A DNA stretch of 64,000 bases, taken from Candidatus Bathyarchaeota archaeon (lineage in GTDB: Archaea > Thermoproteota > CALKCG01 > B24 > DRYS01). Below the pieces are notes generated by a model. The model ran no database searches. It was not told the origin of the DNA and was given only the letters and a program-made list of their open reading frames with translations. The DNA lies in the NCBI GenBank assembly GCA_018396535.1, contig JAGTQC010000006.1:29047-93046 (forward strand), read 5' to 3'. Each line of letters opens with the position of its first letter. Position 1 is the first letter of the stretch. Shown piece after piece: positions 7,847-17,280 of this stretch. The translations under genes and the position numbers were made by a program.

Positions 7847-9667
7847 TTATGTATTAGTTAAATTTAGCTTTCTAAGATTCTCTACAAGTATATCTTCGTT
7901 ATTGTATGCTTTTATGAATGATGGTACATTCCTCTGCTTCGTAGCTTTAAAGGATACGAATAGCCATTCCCCAGTATCCAGTTCTGTAACTTTATCTAGG
8001 AGTTCGTAGCTGAGTGAGAATGCATCTGCTACAACCATACGATCGTAATACCTTGGTAGAGTGCTTACGAAGTAGCTGTGTAGTTGTTGCAACGCGTTTA
8101 CATTCATATGAGCTAGCCTCTGGGATGCTATCCAACCGTAGACTCTATATTTTCGACCCTGCCTAAGTAGGGCTTCTACACTTCTATTAGAATCCATTGT
8201 TCCATCTTCTTTACTAGCTCTATCAGGTATATATTCTTGAGCTTCATCTAATACTACCAACACCTTACGCTTAACACCTACGGTTTTCTTAATCGTTAAT
8301 AGGTGATCGAGAAATGATGTTACAGTACGCCTAGCTGATAGGGGATCTGGTATATAAACTACGGATATTTTGAAATTAGGCTTCAAAGCTTCTTCTACTA
8401 GGATTTGAGGTGTGAGTACCTCATACTCTTCTTCTTTAGGACTTCTAAGTTCTCCTAATATGAATTCGACCATGGTCCTTACACCTGATTTTTCATGTAC
8501 ACTACGCGCGAGTTCTATAAGCGTATGCTCTACAAAGGCTTTAACTTCGGGATCTAGATCCGTTATCCTATACTCCTTTAGATCTGCTTCTGTAAACTTC
8601 TTAATTTTAAGCAGGAAATCGCTAAGCTTTTTTAAAGCATACCTTACTTGTAGGCTACTAGTCTCTGTCTTAGATGCTCTCTCTTCTAGATACTCGAATA
8701 GATCGTGTAGAGTTACACCCTTATACTCCATATAACTTGAAGTTTGTATATGTAGGATTCTACCAGATTCTATCATCAATCTTAAGCCATTCTCTAAAGG
8801 CTTATAGCCTATCCTCTCTTCTAGAGATTCTGGTATAGCTTGGGAATCTAGTATGGATTGGTAAGATTCATAGCGTTCGCTAGACACTATATACCCTCTA
8901 GAGGTTATCAGAGTATCGAGTAGATGTATAGCATATTCTCCAGCTATATCGAATACTACTACAGATAGATCTGGTATATACTCTATAGCCTTACGTATTA
9001 TCAGCGATGTAAGATTAGATTTGCCGCATCCTGTGAAGCCGAATACTCCTGTATGATACTTTATCAGCGATTCTATATTTATGGTTAATGGTATATCGAA
9101 ACCTATAAGCCTACCTATATCAGCTCCACCCTCCACGCATAATAGGTATCTTAGAGCATAGGCTGAGAGAAGTTTAGCTTCAAACCCTGGTAGAGGTGTT
9201 AGATTGGAGCGTCGGAATACAGGTATACCATCATGTATATCCATACGGTAGCCTGTGAATACTGCTTCTACATCTATCCATGTTTCATCACTACCCCACC
9301 CCTCCTTTACACGATCTAGGAACTCCTGTCTTACAAGTATTGGTAGAGATACCTCCATACCGAGCATCTGGTAATGCTCTGCCTTCAACGCTGTAGCTTC
9401 GTATATAAGATAGGTTTTACCATCAGATACAGGTCTCTCGATAGCTAGGAAGCATGGTTCATGTAGCTTATCCAACACAAGCTGGTTGAACTTTACGTCG
9501 AGCCTTACTAGATGGCTTTTAATCGATACCTCAGATCCACCTATCCTAGATGTCCTTGTAACTAGACGGTATTCTCTGAGTCTAGCTTGAAAGAATCCTC
9601 CTACATCATCGAATACCCTAATCTGCTCTCCCACTCGAAACCAGCCTCCTCGCATACTCAGATTCAC
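7847..9667 (-). CDS. HerA-like DNA-translocase ATPase
   Basis: A 606-residue protein. The N-terminal 160 residues are beta-rich like the HAS-barrel. A HerA/FtsK-type ATPase core follows, with Walker A GFTGCGKSN at about 209-217, FDIAGEY at 239-245 and Walker B VVLDEAQEY at 471-479; a later SQRLAHMN probably holds sensor residues. HerA is a hexameric translocase that drives NurA nuclease in DNA end resection. Here the gene overlaps the NurA-like gene by up to 50 bases. The start is uncertain: GTG 9667, ATG 9655, or GTG 9634, the last being preceded by GAGGAGG. No mre11 or rad50 is nearby. Confidence 0.85.
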   Translation of the reverse strand: MNLSMRGGWFRVGEQIRVFDDVGGFFQARLREYRLVTRTSRIGGSEVSIKSHLVRLDVKFNQLVLDKLHEPCFLAIERPVSDGKTYLIYEATALKAEHYQMLGMEVSLPILVRQEFLDRVKEGWGSDETWIDVEAVFTGYRMDIHDGIPVFRRSNLTPLPGFEAKLLSAYALRYLLCVEGGADIGRLIGFDIPLTINIESLIKYHTGVFGFTGCGKSNLTSLIIRKAIEYIPDLSVVVFDIAGEYAIHLLDTLITSRGYIVSSERYESYQSILDSQAIPESLEERIGYKPLENGLRLMIESGRILHIQTSSYMEYKGVTLHDLFEYLEERASKTETSSLQVRYALKKLSDFLLKIKKFTEADLKEYRITDLDPEVKAFVEHTLIELARSVHEKSGVRTMVEFILGELRSPKEEEYEVLTPQILVEEALKPNFKISVVYIPDPLSARRTVTSFLDHLLTIKKTVGVKRKVLVVLDEAQEYIPDRASKEDGTMDSNRSVEALLRQGRKYRVYGWIASQRLAHMNVNALQQLHSYFVSTLPRYYDRMVVADAFSLSYELLDKVTELDTGEWLFVSFKATKQRNVPSFIKAYNNEDILVENLRKLNLTNT

Positions 9668-11417
9668 GTCTATACTCTCTAAAACTTCTGGATAGATAGA
9701 ATGTTTTCATCTTACGAGAGAAGGATTCTAAGTGTAGATCAGCTATACCTTTAAGTAAGCCTATAGCTAGATTTGCTTCAGTTTTAACAGCTTTATCCGC
9801 TATATATAACAGCTTATTATGTCCAGCGGCTTCTAGGATCTGTGGTTCATCCATCATAGATAACATATATAGTATCAAGTTATCTATAGGGCTTAAGTTA
9901 TCTATACCCTCGTAGAATGGTTCTATATAGGTTCTTCCACCAGCTTCTTCGATCTCTATACGTCTAACTAAGCTTAGATCTTCTGGGTATATCGGTCTAT
10001 CATATAGGAATACTAGGGTTCTAATCCTAGGATCTGATGAGAATTCTCTAAGCTGGAAATATGATTTTACGAAAAGCTTTTCACGACCAACCCTTTTACG
10101 AGCTGCTCTCATAACGTTAAACCCTGATGGATGAAATAGTGTTGAAAAACATGCATCATAGGCTATGGTACGCCAAGGAGTCTTAATATCTCTATACCTC
10201 TCAGCACTTAGGATTGATAGAAGAGCTCTATCGCTTTTAAGGTTAGGTATAGGTGTTGATGGATCCAACTCCCTATTCAGCTTCATATAGGGTATAGTAG
10301 ATCTAGTTAGATCGGTTGCAGTCGTATCCTTAGCTATACCTACTAGAAGTTTACGATTCTTTACGCAGAGACCTATCAAAGCCTGTAATATTATGAATGT
10401 TACAGCTTCCCAATCTAGGAGTCTAATCCATCTACCTTCCATAGTTAGAGGATAATCCCCACCTTCTAGAAGTCTAGATGCTACACTTAACGCGGCTTCC
10501 ACCGATCTAAGCCAGTAGCTTCTAGAATTTTCCGATGGATAGAATAAACCGTTATCTTCTATGAATAATCCTCCTCTACACTTCTCGTTTAGTATACGAA
10601 GTTTTCTTAGAATCTGATCTTCGATCGATGATGGGATGTTCAGCTTCTCCTTTAATGAGAGCCATGATATCGGGCCTTCACTCATTATGAGTTTAAGTAT
10701 ATGGAATTGAAAGTAGGATCGTCTACGTGGTATATGGATATCTCCTGAACCGAACATGAAGGATAGTATTAGATCGGCTATAGTGAATCTACCGTACCTA
10801 GTTTCTAAACCTTCGAGTGAGGATCTACCTATACCTATTAGTTTTTTAACTCGAACTGAGAGATAGCTATAGGTTGAGTATATGGATTTATCGAGTAGTA
10901 TCATCCTTATATCTTGTCTATCAGGTAAAGCTGCTCTGTAAGCTGTATATATCTCGGCTAGGGTCATGAATGTGTTAGGTATCCTATCTATAAACCTATC
11001 TATATCGATCTCAGCATCCGTAAGCTCCTCTATAGTAGCTATACTCGAAATATCTTCAAACCATAAAGGTATAGCAGTCGAAAACGATAGAGATTCATCC
11101 CGTATTATGTTATCTATATGGAATTCGATATGAGAATCGTATAGATCGAAGCTACACGAGTATCCTGCAGCGCATACATAGAATAGGAGCATCTCTAATC
11201 GCTCCTCAGATCTCATAGATCCATCGATCCCTATAGCTCTAAACGTTCCTTCACCGAGGAATCTTCTAGCGAAACTCGCAGCTTCTGATGGATCTAGGTT
11301 TTTAGCAATCTTAACTAGATCATATGCTTCTCTAAGCTTCTCAACTCTAATTCTGTATATGTCTAGTAGGTATAATGTATGATCTTTAAGCTTTCTAGCC
11401 GTATCTGATGCGAACAT
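9618..11417 (-). CDS. NurA-like nuclease, enlarged (599 aa)
   Basis: The AIGIDGSM motif near residues 61-68, with Asp65, matches the catalytic strand of NurA nucleases. LLDKSIYSTYSY, VGIAKDTTATDL and a C-terminal LVFLYDRP region resemble later NurA segments. It directly precedes and overlaps a HerA-like ATPase gene, the standard genomic partner. It is much longer than usual NurA (about 340-400 aa). Residues about 235-330 look like a winged-helix insert (GPISWLSLKEKL) that splits the nuclease core. The family assignment rests on motif and partner, and I am moderately sure of it. It probably resects DNA ends as a HerA-NurA complex. Confidence 0.65.
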   Translation of the reverse strand: MFASDTARKLKDHTLYLLDIYRIRVEKLREAYDLVKIAKNLDPSEAASFARRFLGEGTFRAIGIDGSMRSEERLEMLLFYVCAAGYSCSFDLYDSHIEFHIDNIIRDESLSFSTAIPLWFEDISSIATIEELTDAEIDIDRFIDRIPNTFMTLAEIYTAYRAALPDRQDIRMILLDKSIYSTYSYLSVRVKKLIGIGRSSLEGLETRYGRFTIADLILSFMFGSGDIHIPRRRSYFQFHILKLIMSEGPISWLSLKEKLNIPSSIEDQILRKLRILNEKCRGGLFIEDNGLFYPSENSRSYWLRSVEAALSVASRLLEGGDYPLTMEGRWIRLLDWEAVTFIILQALIGLCVKNRKLLVGIAKDTTATDLTRSTIPYMKLNRELDPSTPIPNLKSDRALLSILSAERYRDIKTPWRTIAYDACFSTLFHPSGFNVMRAARKRVGREKLFVKSYFQLREFSSDPRIRTLVFLYDRPIYPEDLSLVRRIEIEEAGGRTYIEPFYEGIDNLSPIDNLILYMLSMMDEPQILEAAGHNKLLYIADKAVKTEANLAIGLLKGIADLHLESFSRKMKTFYLSRSFREYRRESEYARRLVSSGRAD

Positions 11418-11447
11418 AAACCTCGGTCTAAACTTAATCTAACCCAT

Positions 11448-12158
11448 CTATGATCCGGATAAATCTTTATCTACCCTACCCTCCTGTTGTATAGAAAGCC
11501 TTCTAGCAACCCCCTCCCAATCTACGACGGCTATCATAATCGTAAATCCTACTACTAGGATTACCGCTAGGGATAGCGATACCCATACAGGTAGTTCTGA
11601 AGTTATAGTACCGATGAATCTGCCGAATAAGCCTATGGTGTAGAGCATAGATACCTTACCAGCTATACTAAAGGGTAGAGCTTTAACTAGACTATAACCC
11701 GCAGCTCCTAGTAGTAGGAATAGGAATTTATCTGGTAGAGGCGTATAAGCGAATAGGAATATAGCTACAGGTACTATCCATCTATATCTACGCATATTCA
11801 CTATAGCTGAGAAAGCCTCCATCCTACCACTATACCTGGAATCCTTTAAAGCTCCACCTAGATAGTAGCCTATTAGCCAACCTATAGTTTCACCTAAACC
11901 AGATCCTATCCCACCCCATACAGCTACCTCCAATATGTTAAGCTGAGGCATAGCTGCTGCTAGGGAGAGAACGACAGCGGTATAGGGTACGAAAGGTGTT
12001 ATAGATCCTAGGAGACACAGGATCAGCATAGCTAACCCTACATGGTATGGGTTCACCTCTAATAGTATGTGATGTATCTGATCGTAGTATAGATATATCG
12101 GTATACTGAATAATATTAAACCTACTATAGTCGCTATAAGCTTCTCTAGATTCTTCAA
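11448..12158 (-). CDS. DedA/VTT-domain membrane protein
   Basis: A 236-residue polytopic protein with the VTT (SNARE-associated/DedA) pattern: a GLGETIGWLIGYYLGG motif at about residues 86-101 and the FAYTPLPDKFLFLLLGAAG re-entrant segment near 135-153. There are about six hydrophobic stretches. The family includes lipid scramblases/flippases and envelope-stability proteins. The tail is polar and basic, then acidic. It ends just before the NurA-like gene on the same strand. Its specific substrate is unknown. Confidence 0.75.
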   Translation of the reverse strand: MKNLEKLIATIVGLILFSIPIYLYYDQIHHILLEVNPYHVGLAMLILCLLGSITPFVPYTAVVLSLAAAMPQLNILEVAVWGGIGSGLGETIGWLIGYYLGGALKDSRYSGRMEAFSAIVNMRRYRWIVPVAIFLFAYTPLPDKFLFLLLGAAGYSLVKALPFSIAGKVSMLYTIGLFGRFIGTITSELPVWVSLSLAVILVVGFTIMIAVVDWEGVARRLSIQQEGRVDKDLSGS

Positions 12159-12225
12159 AGCCTAACTATAGTCTATCATCGATGAAGTTTATCTATTTTT
12201 CACCAGCTTTATAGTAATCTATAGG

Positions 12226-13290
12226 ATGACTCTGCTAGAGCTACCGGTTGTTAGGAAAGCTAAGCTTCAAGAAGCGTTAGGCGATGGTAGAGTTAAATGT
12301 ATGCTTTGCGAGAGAAAATGCATAATCCATGACGGTGGTAGAGGCTTCTGTAAAACCAGGATTAACATAGCTGGTGAACTCTATACGATAGTCTATGGGG
12401 ATATAAACGCTATATCAGAGAATCCTATCGAGAAAGGGGGTTAACCCCCCTCGATAAAACCCTTCTACCACTATTGGCCTGGTACTATAGCTTTAACATT
12501 CTCTACTTGGAGCTGTAACTTTCCATGTCCATGGTGCCAGAATTGGCATTTATCCAAACTAGAGCCTAACCCATATAGAGCGAACTATATATCGGTCGAT
12601 AGGATGGTGGATCTAGCTGTTAAATCTAGATGTAGAGGTTTATCTGTATCGTTTACAGAACCCACACTCCTCTTCGAATACTGTCTAGACCTATTCCCTC
12701 TAGCTAGATCTAGAGGATTATACTGCAATTTTGTTTCAAACGGTTATATGACTCTAGAAGCTTTACGTATGCTGGTAGAAGCTGGTATGGATGGGCTTAA
12801 GATAGATGTGAAGGGGTGTAGCAACTCTGTTCGTAGATACTGTTTAGCTGATATCGATGTATGTTGGAGGAATGCCTCTAAAGCTTTAGAGATGGGTGTA
12901 CATGTAGAGATAGTGAATCTAGTAATACCTGGCGTAAACGATTCAGAAGAGTGTATAGAGGAGGTTTGTAAAAAGCATATAGAGAGTGTAGGTGATGAAA
13001 CACCCCTACACTTCACAGCCTACTATCCAGCTTATAGATTCACCAATCCTCCTACACCAGTATCCAAGTTGGAGGAGGCTTATAGGATAGCTAAAGGTTA
13101 TGGGTTGAAATACGTGTATATAGGTAACGTACCTGGGCATCCATACGAGAATACATACTGCCCTGAATGTGGTGAACTACTTATAAAACGCTACGGTTTA
13201 ACATTGATATCTGTAAAACTTACGAAGGATAAGAAATGTCCTAGATGTGGTTGTAGCATACCTATAAGAGGAGATATACACACTATCTAG
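12226..13290 (+). CDS. radical SAM protein, AmmeMemoRadiSam/PFL-activase-like, interrupted by in-frame TAA
   Basis: Two open segments, 12226-12444 and 12445-13290, lie in the same frame and together make one COG1180-type radical SAM protein of about 350 residues. The first has the N-terminal zinc-like CMLCERKC...GFCKTR and ends with NPIEK. The second resumes with KPFYHYWPG and carries the radical SAM CxxxCxxC (Cys codons at 12514, 12526 and 12535), then a C-terminal CPECG/CPRCG zinc ribbon. The TAA at 12442-12444 sits in a short palindromic insert; without 21 bases the protein would read normally as EKKP. No other lesion is seen. Downstream, the Trm5-like gene starts 10 bases after the stop. 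Confidence 0.75.
12427..12455 (+). repeat. palindromic insert carrying the in-frame TAA
   Basis: ATCGAG (12427-12432) pairs with CTCGAT (12450-12455). Inside lie a 3-base AAA bulge and the perfect 14-base palindrome GGGGGTTAACCCCC (12436-12449), whose centre is the stop codon. AAA codons flank the insert at 12433 and 12457 in the same frame. The hairpin would be very stable. It may be a small insertion, a recoding signal or a splicing substrate; the sequence alone does not decide. Confidence 0.7.
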
Positions 13291-13299
13291 GAGTGGTAG

Positions 13300-14157
13300 A
13301 TGTCTAAGCGATTCAGGGATAAGCTTATAGATAGGTTAGGTTTATCGAAAGCTAACGCTATATCATCTAGCTATGATGTTATAGGTGATATAGCTGTTAT
13401 AAGGGTTCTTAAACCTGGGGTTCTAAGCGATGAAGATTATTATACCATAGCTAATATAATATTCGATTCTAATCCTAGGGTTAAGACTATACTACGCCAG
13501 GATAGCCCTGTAGAGTCTCCTCTAAGGATTAGACGTCTAACATTCATAGCTGGTGAGAAGCGTACTCTAACTATACATAGGGAGTATAGATGTAGTTTTA
13601 AAGTAGATCTATCTAAAGTATTCTTCTCACCTAGGCTATCCTATGAAAGAGTTAGGCTAGCTAGCTTAGTGAGAGAGGGCGAGTATATAGTTAATATGTT
13701 CTCAGGGGTAGGCTGCTTCTCCATATCGATAGCTAGATTAGCGAAGCCTAGAGCGGTATATTCGATAGATATCAGTAAGGATGCGTATGTACTAATGAAG
13801 GAGAATGTATATATAAATAATGTAGAGTATACGGTTATACCTATCCTAGGTGATGCTCGTCAAACGATCGAATCGAGGTTGAGATACATAGCTGATCGTG
13901 TAATAGAACCTCTACCAGATTTAGCGTATGCATACCTAGATGTAGCTTTAAAAGCTTTAAAACCTGAAGGCGGATGGATACACTACTACAGTTTTATACA
14001 TGTGAAGAGTATGAGCCTAGACTACGAGGTTTGTAGAATTAAAAAGAGGATAGGAAGGTATGGGTGGATTGCTAAGTATGCTAAAGCTAGGATTGTTAGA
14101 AGCGTCGGTCCTAACTGGGTTCAATCAGTCGTAGATCTATACGTATCTAAGATCTAA
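13300..14157 (+). CDS. tRNA methyltransferase, Trm5/TYW2 family
   Basis: A 285-residue protein with the Trm5/Taw2 layout. An N-terminal D2-like domain is followed by FSPRLSYERVRLASLV, the SAM-binding motif I NMFSGVGCFSISIA, YSIDISKDA (motif II), and ADRVIEPLP, which corresponds to the catalytic motif written NLP in most Trm5 proteins. These enzymes methylate N1 of G37 or add the aminocarboxypropyl group in wyosine synthesis. The EPLP variant makes the exact reaction uncertain. It lies 10 bases after the radical SAM gene, so the two may be co-transcribed. Confidence 0.8.
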   Translation: MSKRFRDKLIDRLGLSKANAISSSYDVIGDIAVIRVLKPGVLSDEDYYTIANIIFDSNPRVKTILRQDSPVESPLRIRRLTFIAGEKRTLTIHREYRCSFKVDLSKVFFSPRLSYERVRLASLVREGEYIVNMFSGVGCFSISIARLAKPRAVYSIDISKDAYVLMKENVYINNVEYTVIPILGDARQTIESRLRYIADRVIEPLPDLAYAYLDVALKALKPEGGWIHYYSFIHVKSMSLDYEVCRIKKRIGRYGWIAKYAKARIVRSVGPNWVQSVVDLYVSKI

Positions 14158-14228
14158 CCATCCACGATGACCTAGATAGCTAATAGTTAAATACAGCTCC
14201 GAGTATAAGATTATAGTGGTGGGTAGGG

Positions 14229-14804
14229 TTGGGTGAGGAATGGTTCCCGTTTAGAAGGAGAAGGATATGGAGCTTCTTCGATGAGATGATGAGAGAGATG
14301 GAGGAATTCTTCGAAAGAGAATTCGAGGATATAGAGAAGATGGTAAGCGAAATGTCTGAGAGATATGTGAGAGAGCGTACCCTACCTGATGGTAGTAAGG
14401 TTAGAGAGTACGGCCCCTTCGTTTACGGATACTCTATAACCATAGGCCCAGATGGCAAGCCTATAATAAGAGAGTTTGGTAATGTTAAACCTCAACCGTA
14501 TGGTAGGCCGCGTATATCTATAAAGGAGGAGAGGGAGCCTTTAGTAGATGTTATGACAACAGATGATGAAGTAAAGGTTATAGCTGAGATACCTGGGGTA
14601 GAGAAGGAGGATATAAAGCTTGAGGGTACGGAGGATACGCTAATAATATCCGTAGATACACCTGAGAGGAAATACTATAAGGAGGTTAAGCTACCGGTAC
14701 CAGTAGACCCTGAGAGAGCTAAGAGTAACTATAAGAATGGTGTTTTAGAAGTAATACTTCCACGTAAAGGTAGACCTAGAGGATACCAGATAAAGGTAGA
14801 ATAG
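14229..14804 (+). CDS. small heat shock protein, Hsp20/alpha-crystallin family
   Basis: A 191-residue protein with a long acidic, coiled-coil-prone N-terminus (about residues 12-50), a central YGYSITIGPDGKP strand and a C-terminal alpha-crystallin domain at about 98-185. The domain includes VDVMTTDDEVKVIAEIPGV and YKNGVLEVILPRKGR, the family's conserved end motif. It is an ATP-independent chaperone holding unfolded proteins. The start is a TTG at 14229 following GGGTAGGG. It is larger than most archaeal Hsp20 proteins because of the N-terminal extension. Confidence 0.9.
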   Translation: MGEEWFPFRRRRIWSFFDEMMREMEEFFEREFEDIEKMVSEMSERYVRERTLPDGSKVREYGPFVYGYSITIGPDGKPIIREFGNVKPQPYGRPRISIKEEREPLVDVMTTDDEVKVIAEIPGVEKEDIKLEGTEDTLIISVDTPERKYYKEVKLPVPVDPERAKSNYKNGVLEVILPRKGRPRGYQIKVE

Positions 14805-14829
14805 AGACCACCCCATCCTAACCTCTAAT

Positions 14830-15354
14830 CTAGAGTCTTATCCTAGATAAAGCTAGCTTCCTAAGTATACCGGTATCATATACCTCAGAAAAGTATTTCT
14901 CTATTATATCCATGTATATCTCCACTTCTTCATCACTCATATACTGGAACATGTATGGGCCTGTATACGGTGATGGAGCCCCATCCCTAGTTATAAATTC
15001 TATATGCATAAACGGATCTCCACGCGTAATGGTTATAGGACTACGATCGTTACTCAGATTAACCACCTCTAAAGCTAACCTACCTATGAAGCCTGAGTGT
15101 ACCTTAGCCGCGTTGAGGAATGATAAACCCATACGCCCATACCTACTCTTAGCTGTTAGATGTGCAACCATATCGGGTGGAGTAAATACGACTTCATAGG
15201 ATACTAGATTCTTATGCTCCAGGTATTGTAGAGTTACATCCTCCATAACCGTTAATACATATCCATCCCCATCGAATAGCGATGGTGAAGCTGGATATAT
15301 ACACTTATACTTCTCAACCAGCTTCTCCAATCTATCCCTACCTATTACACACAT
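14830..15354 (-). CDS. dcd: dCTP deaminase / dUTPase-like protein
   Basis: About 174 residues in the dCTP deaminase/dUTPase superfamily. AHLTAKSRYGRMGL gives the S-R-x-x-x-G substrate motif, and VHSGFIGRLALEVVN gives the PGF.G-like core with the conserved Glu and Asn. It makes dUMP precursors and limits dUTP. The frame extends to a GTG at 15366, but the ATG at 15354 starts with CVIGRDRL, aligning with the usual ILSDRDI beginning, so I use it. Deaminase versus dUTPase activity cannot be settled by eye. Confidence 0.8.
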   Translation of the reverse strand: MCVIGRDRLEKLVEKYKCIYPASPSLFDGDGYVLTVMEDVTLQYLEHKNLVSYEVVFTPPDMVAHLTAKSRYGRMGLSFLNAAKVHSGFIGRLALEVVNLSNDRSPITITRGDPFMHIEFITRDGAPSPYTGPYMFQYMSDEEVEIYMDIIEKYFSEVYDTGILRKLALSRIRL

Positions 15355-15489
15355 ACCCCATCCCACAATTATCTAGAAATATACCTAATGAATATTTCAT
15401 CATAAACCCTATGCATAAACCTATACCAGCCTATCGATTCGATAAGCATACATATGTGAAATTCCTACCCTAAACCCTCGTTAATAGGT

Positions 15490-15747
15490 CTAGGTAGATT
15501 GCTTCGCACCACTCATACTCTCCATAACTATGAGCGTGGTAGTCGATATAACTCCTTTAATACGTCTAATACTACCTAGTACCACATCCCTAAGCTTCCG
15601 CATATCATCAGTCTCTACTATAGCTACAGCATCGTATGTACCGTAGACTAGGAATACCTGAGATACCGATGGTATATCCTTAATCTTAGATATAACCTCC
15701 TCCTCTAAACCTGAAGCTATATTTATAAGAACTATACCCTGTATCAA
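15490..15747 (-). CDS. stand-alone Lrp/AsnC ligand-binding (RAM) domain protein
   Basis: An 85-residue protein consisting only of the Lrp/AsnC effector domain, with GIVLINIASGLEEEVISKI, VYGTYDAVAIVETDD and a GVISTTTLIVME end. There is no DNA-binding helix-turn-helix. Such single domains form amino-acid-binding oligomers and can modulate partner Lrp proteins. It lies between dcd and mch on the same strand, separated from mch by about 60 bases. Confidence 0.85.
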   Translation of the reverse strand: MIQGIVLINIASGLEEEVISKIKDIPSVSQVFLVYGTYDAVAIVETDDMRKLRDVVLGSIRRIKGVISTTTLIVMESMSGAKQST

Positions 15748-15808
15748 GGCTCTATACTATAGTATCGGATTATCCTAGATAAATATATTGGATAGGATAG
15801 GAGACCTA

Positions 15809-16771
15809 TCAGGATAGACCAAGCGATCTAGATAGAATCTCCAAATTCACCCTACCAGATGTATGAATCCTTCCAGTCCTTATATTGAATACAGTTATCG
15901 ATGCAGGTGCGAATAGATGAGGATCTATCTTATAGAAATCGTATCCAGCCTCCTTGAATATCTGATGGAACGGCCTACCATAATCCCTACTAGCCGAGCT
16001 AGGAGTCTCAGATACAAACCTACTCAATAACTCATCATCCTCGAAATCTACACCGTAGAATGTTACCCCCCCATAAAGGATTACGTCGTTACTCCTACCC
16101 ATAGCTCTACCGAAATCCGGATGGGGGAATCCTATAGGTGCATAACCGAATCCATAAACTATCCTATTTATATCAAAGCCTATCTCGTTAAGCTTATGTA
16201 TACCTGTCTCAACTATCCTCCCAGATATCTGAACCATAGCGGATAGGCTTGTAGTAGGTGTGAGGATTATGTATAAGCTACTAGGTTTAACACCACACTT
16301 ACCAGCTACATACTCTACGACAGACTCATCTGGTTTAGATGAAGTTTCAAAAACTATAACAGCTTCATCAGCTTCATCCCTATAACCTATCTTCTCGTAT
16401 AAAGCTTTAGGTTCTAGACTTAAAGCTCTAGCAGGACCAGAACCTAAAGCGAAGAATTTACCTACCTTAACCCTCCAACCCGCATACTGGCTAGCCATAG
16501 TAGCTATCACAGGATGATCTGTATAGACGTTTACAGCAGGTAGAATCCTCCCATCGAAGTATCCGAATACTATCGAAGCTCTACCAAGACCACCCATACA
16601 GATCTCGGTTATAATTCTACCAGCTTCAAACCCACCCCTAGCTTCTATACCAGCATCCACTATGGTAGATCCAGACGGCCCGCTTAGAACCTTAACCTGA
16701 TAGTACTCTTGATTATCTATAAGCTCCTTAACAAGGTTTAGAGCTATCCTATTAACAGATAGTCTACTCAT
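15809..16771 (-). CDS. mch: methenyltetrahydromethanopterin cyclohydrolase (Mch)
   Basis: A 320-residue protein matching archaeal Mch along its length. Features include DAGIEARGGFEAGRIITEIC, GGLGRASI, a SQYAGWRV segment, GSGPARAL, and YGFGYAPIGFPHPDFGRAMGR followed by NDVILYGG. It converts 5,10-methenyl-H4MPT to formyl-H4MPT in the H4MPT branch of C1 metabolism, in the cytoplasm. It pairs logically with the fwd operon 1 kb away and the Cdh complex further on. Archaea with Mch but no visible mcr usually run the pathway oxidatively or as acetogenic Wood-Ljungdahl. Confidence 0.95.
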   Translation of the reverse strand: MSRLSVNRIALNLVKELIDNQEYYQVKVLSGPSGSTIVDAGIEARGGFEAGRIITEICMGGLGRASIVFGYFDGRILPAVNVYTDHPVIATMASQYAGWRVKVGKFFALGSGPARALSLEPKALYEKIGYRDEADEAVIVFETSSKPDESVVEYVAGKCGVKPSSLYIILTPTTSLSAMVQISGRIVETGIHKLNEIGFDINRIVYGFGYAPIGFPHPDFGRAMGRSNDVILYGGVTFYGVDFEDDELLSRFVSETPSSASRDYGRPFHQIFKEAGYDFYKIDPHLFAPASITVFNIRTGRIHTSGRVNLEILSRSLGLS

Positions 16772-16849
16772 ACCCGTTCAGAAAGGTTTAGATAATACGT
16801 TAAACCCTATATACTTTACCCTAGCTAGGATTGTAGAGAGGTGTATACG

Positions 16850-17278
16850 ATGCCGGGTAAACATGAAGTTAAACCTGAAACCTGGAGGAAATGGATTAGA
16901 CTTATCCTAGAAAATATAAGGGAGCCTATATCTAGCGAGGAGCTATATTCTAGACTTAAGGAGAAGGGTGTCGCTCAGAAGAGAGTGGATAGTATCCTAG
17001 CAGTACTCGAAGAAGCTGGCTTAGTTAAGATCGAGGATGGAAAAATATACTTTAAGATCGAGAAAACTAGCGAAGCTAGCATAGTTAGCGAGGTTAAACA
17101 TGAAGAGTATCCTAAGAGTATAGAATTCATCGATTGCATACACCTATCTAAACTAGGTATAGAGAGTAGAAGCGGCTCTAAACTATACTTCTGCTCTAAA
17201 TACGAGATAACTATAGGCGAGGAAGCTGAGATATGCTTCGTATGTAAGTATAGAACCCCCCGTAGTGGAGGGGTATAG
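16850..17278 (+). CDS. winged-helix protein with C-terminal cysteine cluster
   Basis: About 142 residues. The N-terminal half is a winged-helix domain (ISSEELYSRLKEKGVAQKRV and LEEAGLVKIEDGKIYFKI). The C-terminal half has four cysteines in C...C...CFVC spacing that could bind zinc or an Fe-S cluster. I recognise no named family. A GTG at 16841 is possible, but the ATG at 16850 has GAGGTG at ideal spacing, and a TATATACTTT box lies at about 16809. It is probably a DNA-binding regulator and the first gene of an operon with the DUF488 gene. Confidence 0.65.
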   Translation: MPGKHEVKPETWRKWIRLILENIREPISSEELYSRLKEKGVAQKRVDSILAVLEEAGLVKIEDGKIYFKIEKTSEASIVSEVKHEEYPKSIEFIDCIHLSKLGIESRSGSKLYFCSKYEITIGEEAEICFVCKYRTPRSGGV

Positions 17279-17280
17279 AT

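Noticed and set aside
12442..12444. Recoding of the radical SAM stop as selenocysteine or pyrrolysine
   Set aside because: The codon is TAA, which is used for neither, and the insert has no counterpart in the family's normal sequence.
12604..13290. Separate gene starting at ATG 12604
   Set aside because: That start would omit the radical SAM cysteines, which are encoded in frame just upstream.
14158..14228. C/D box small RNA before the Hsp20 gene
   Set aside because: A GATGA-like C box is present but no convincing D box at the right distance.
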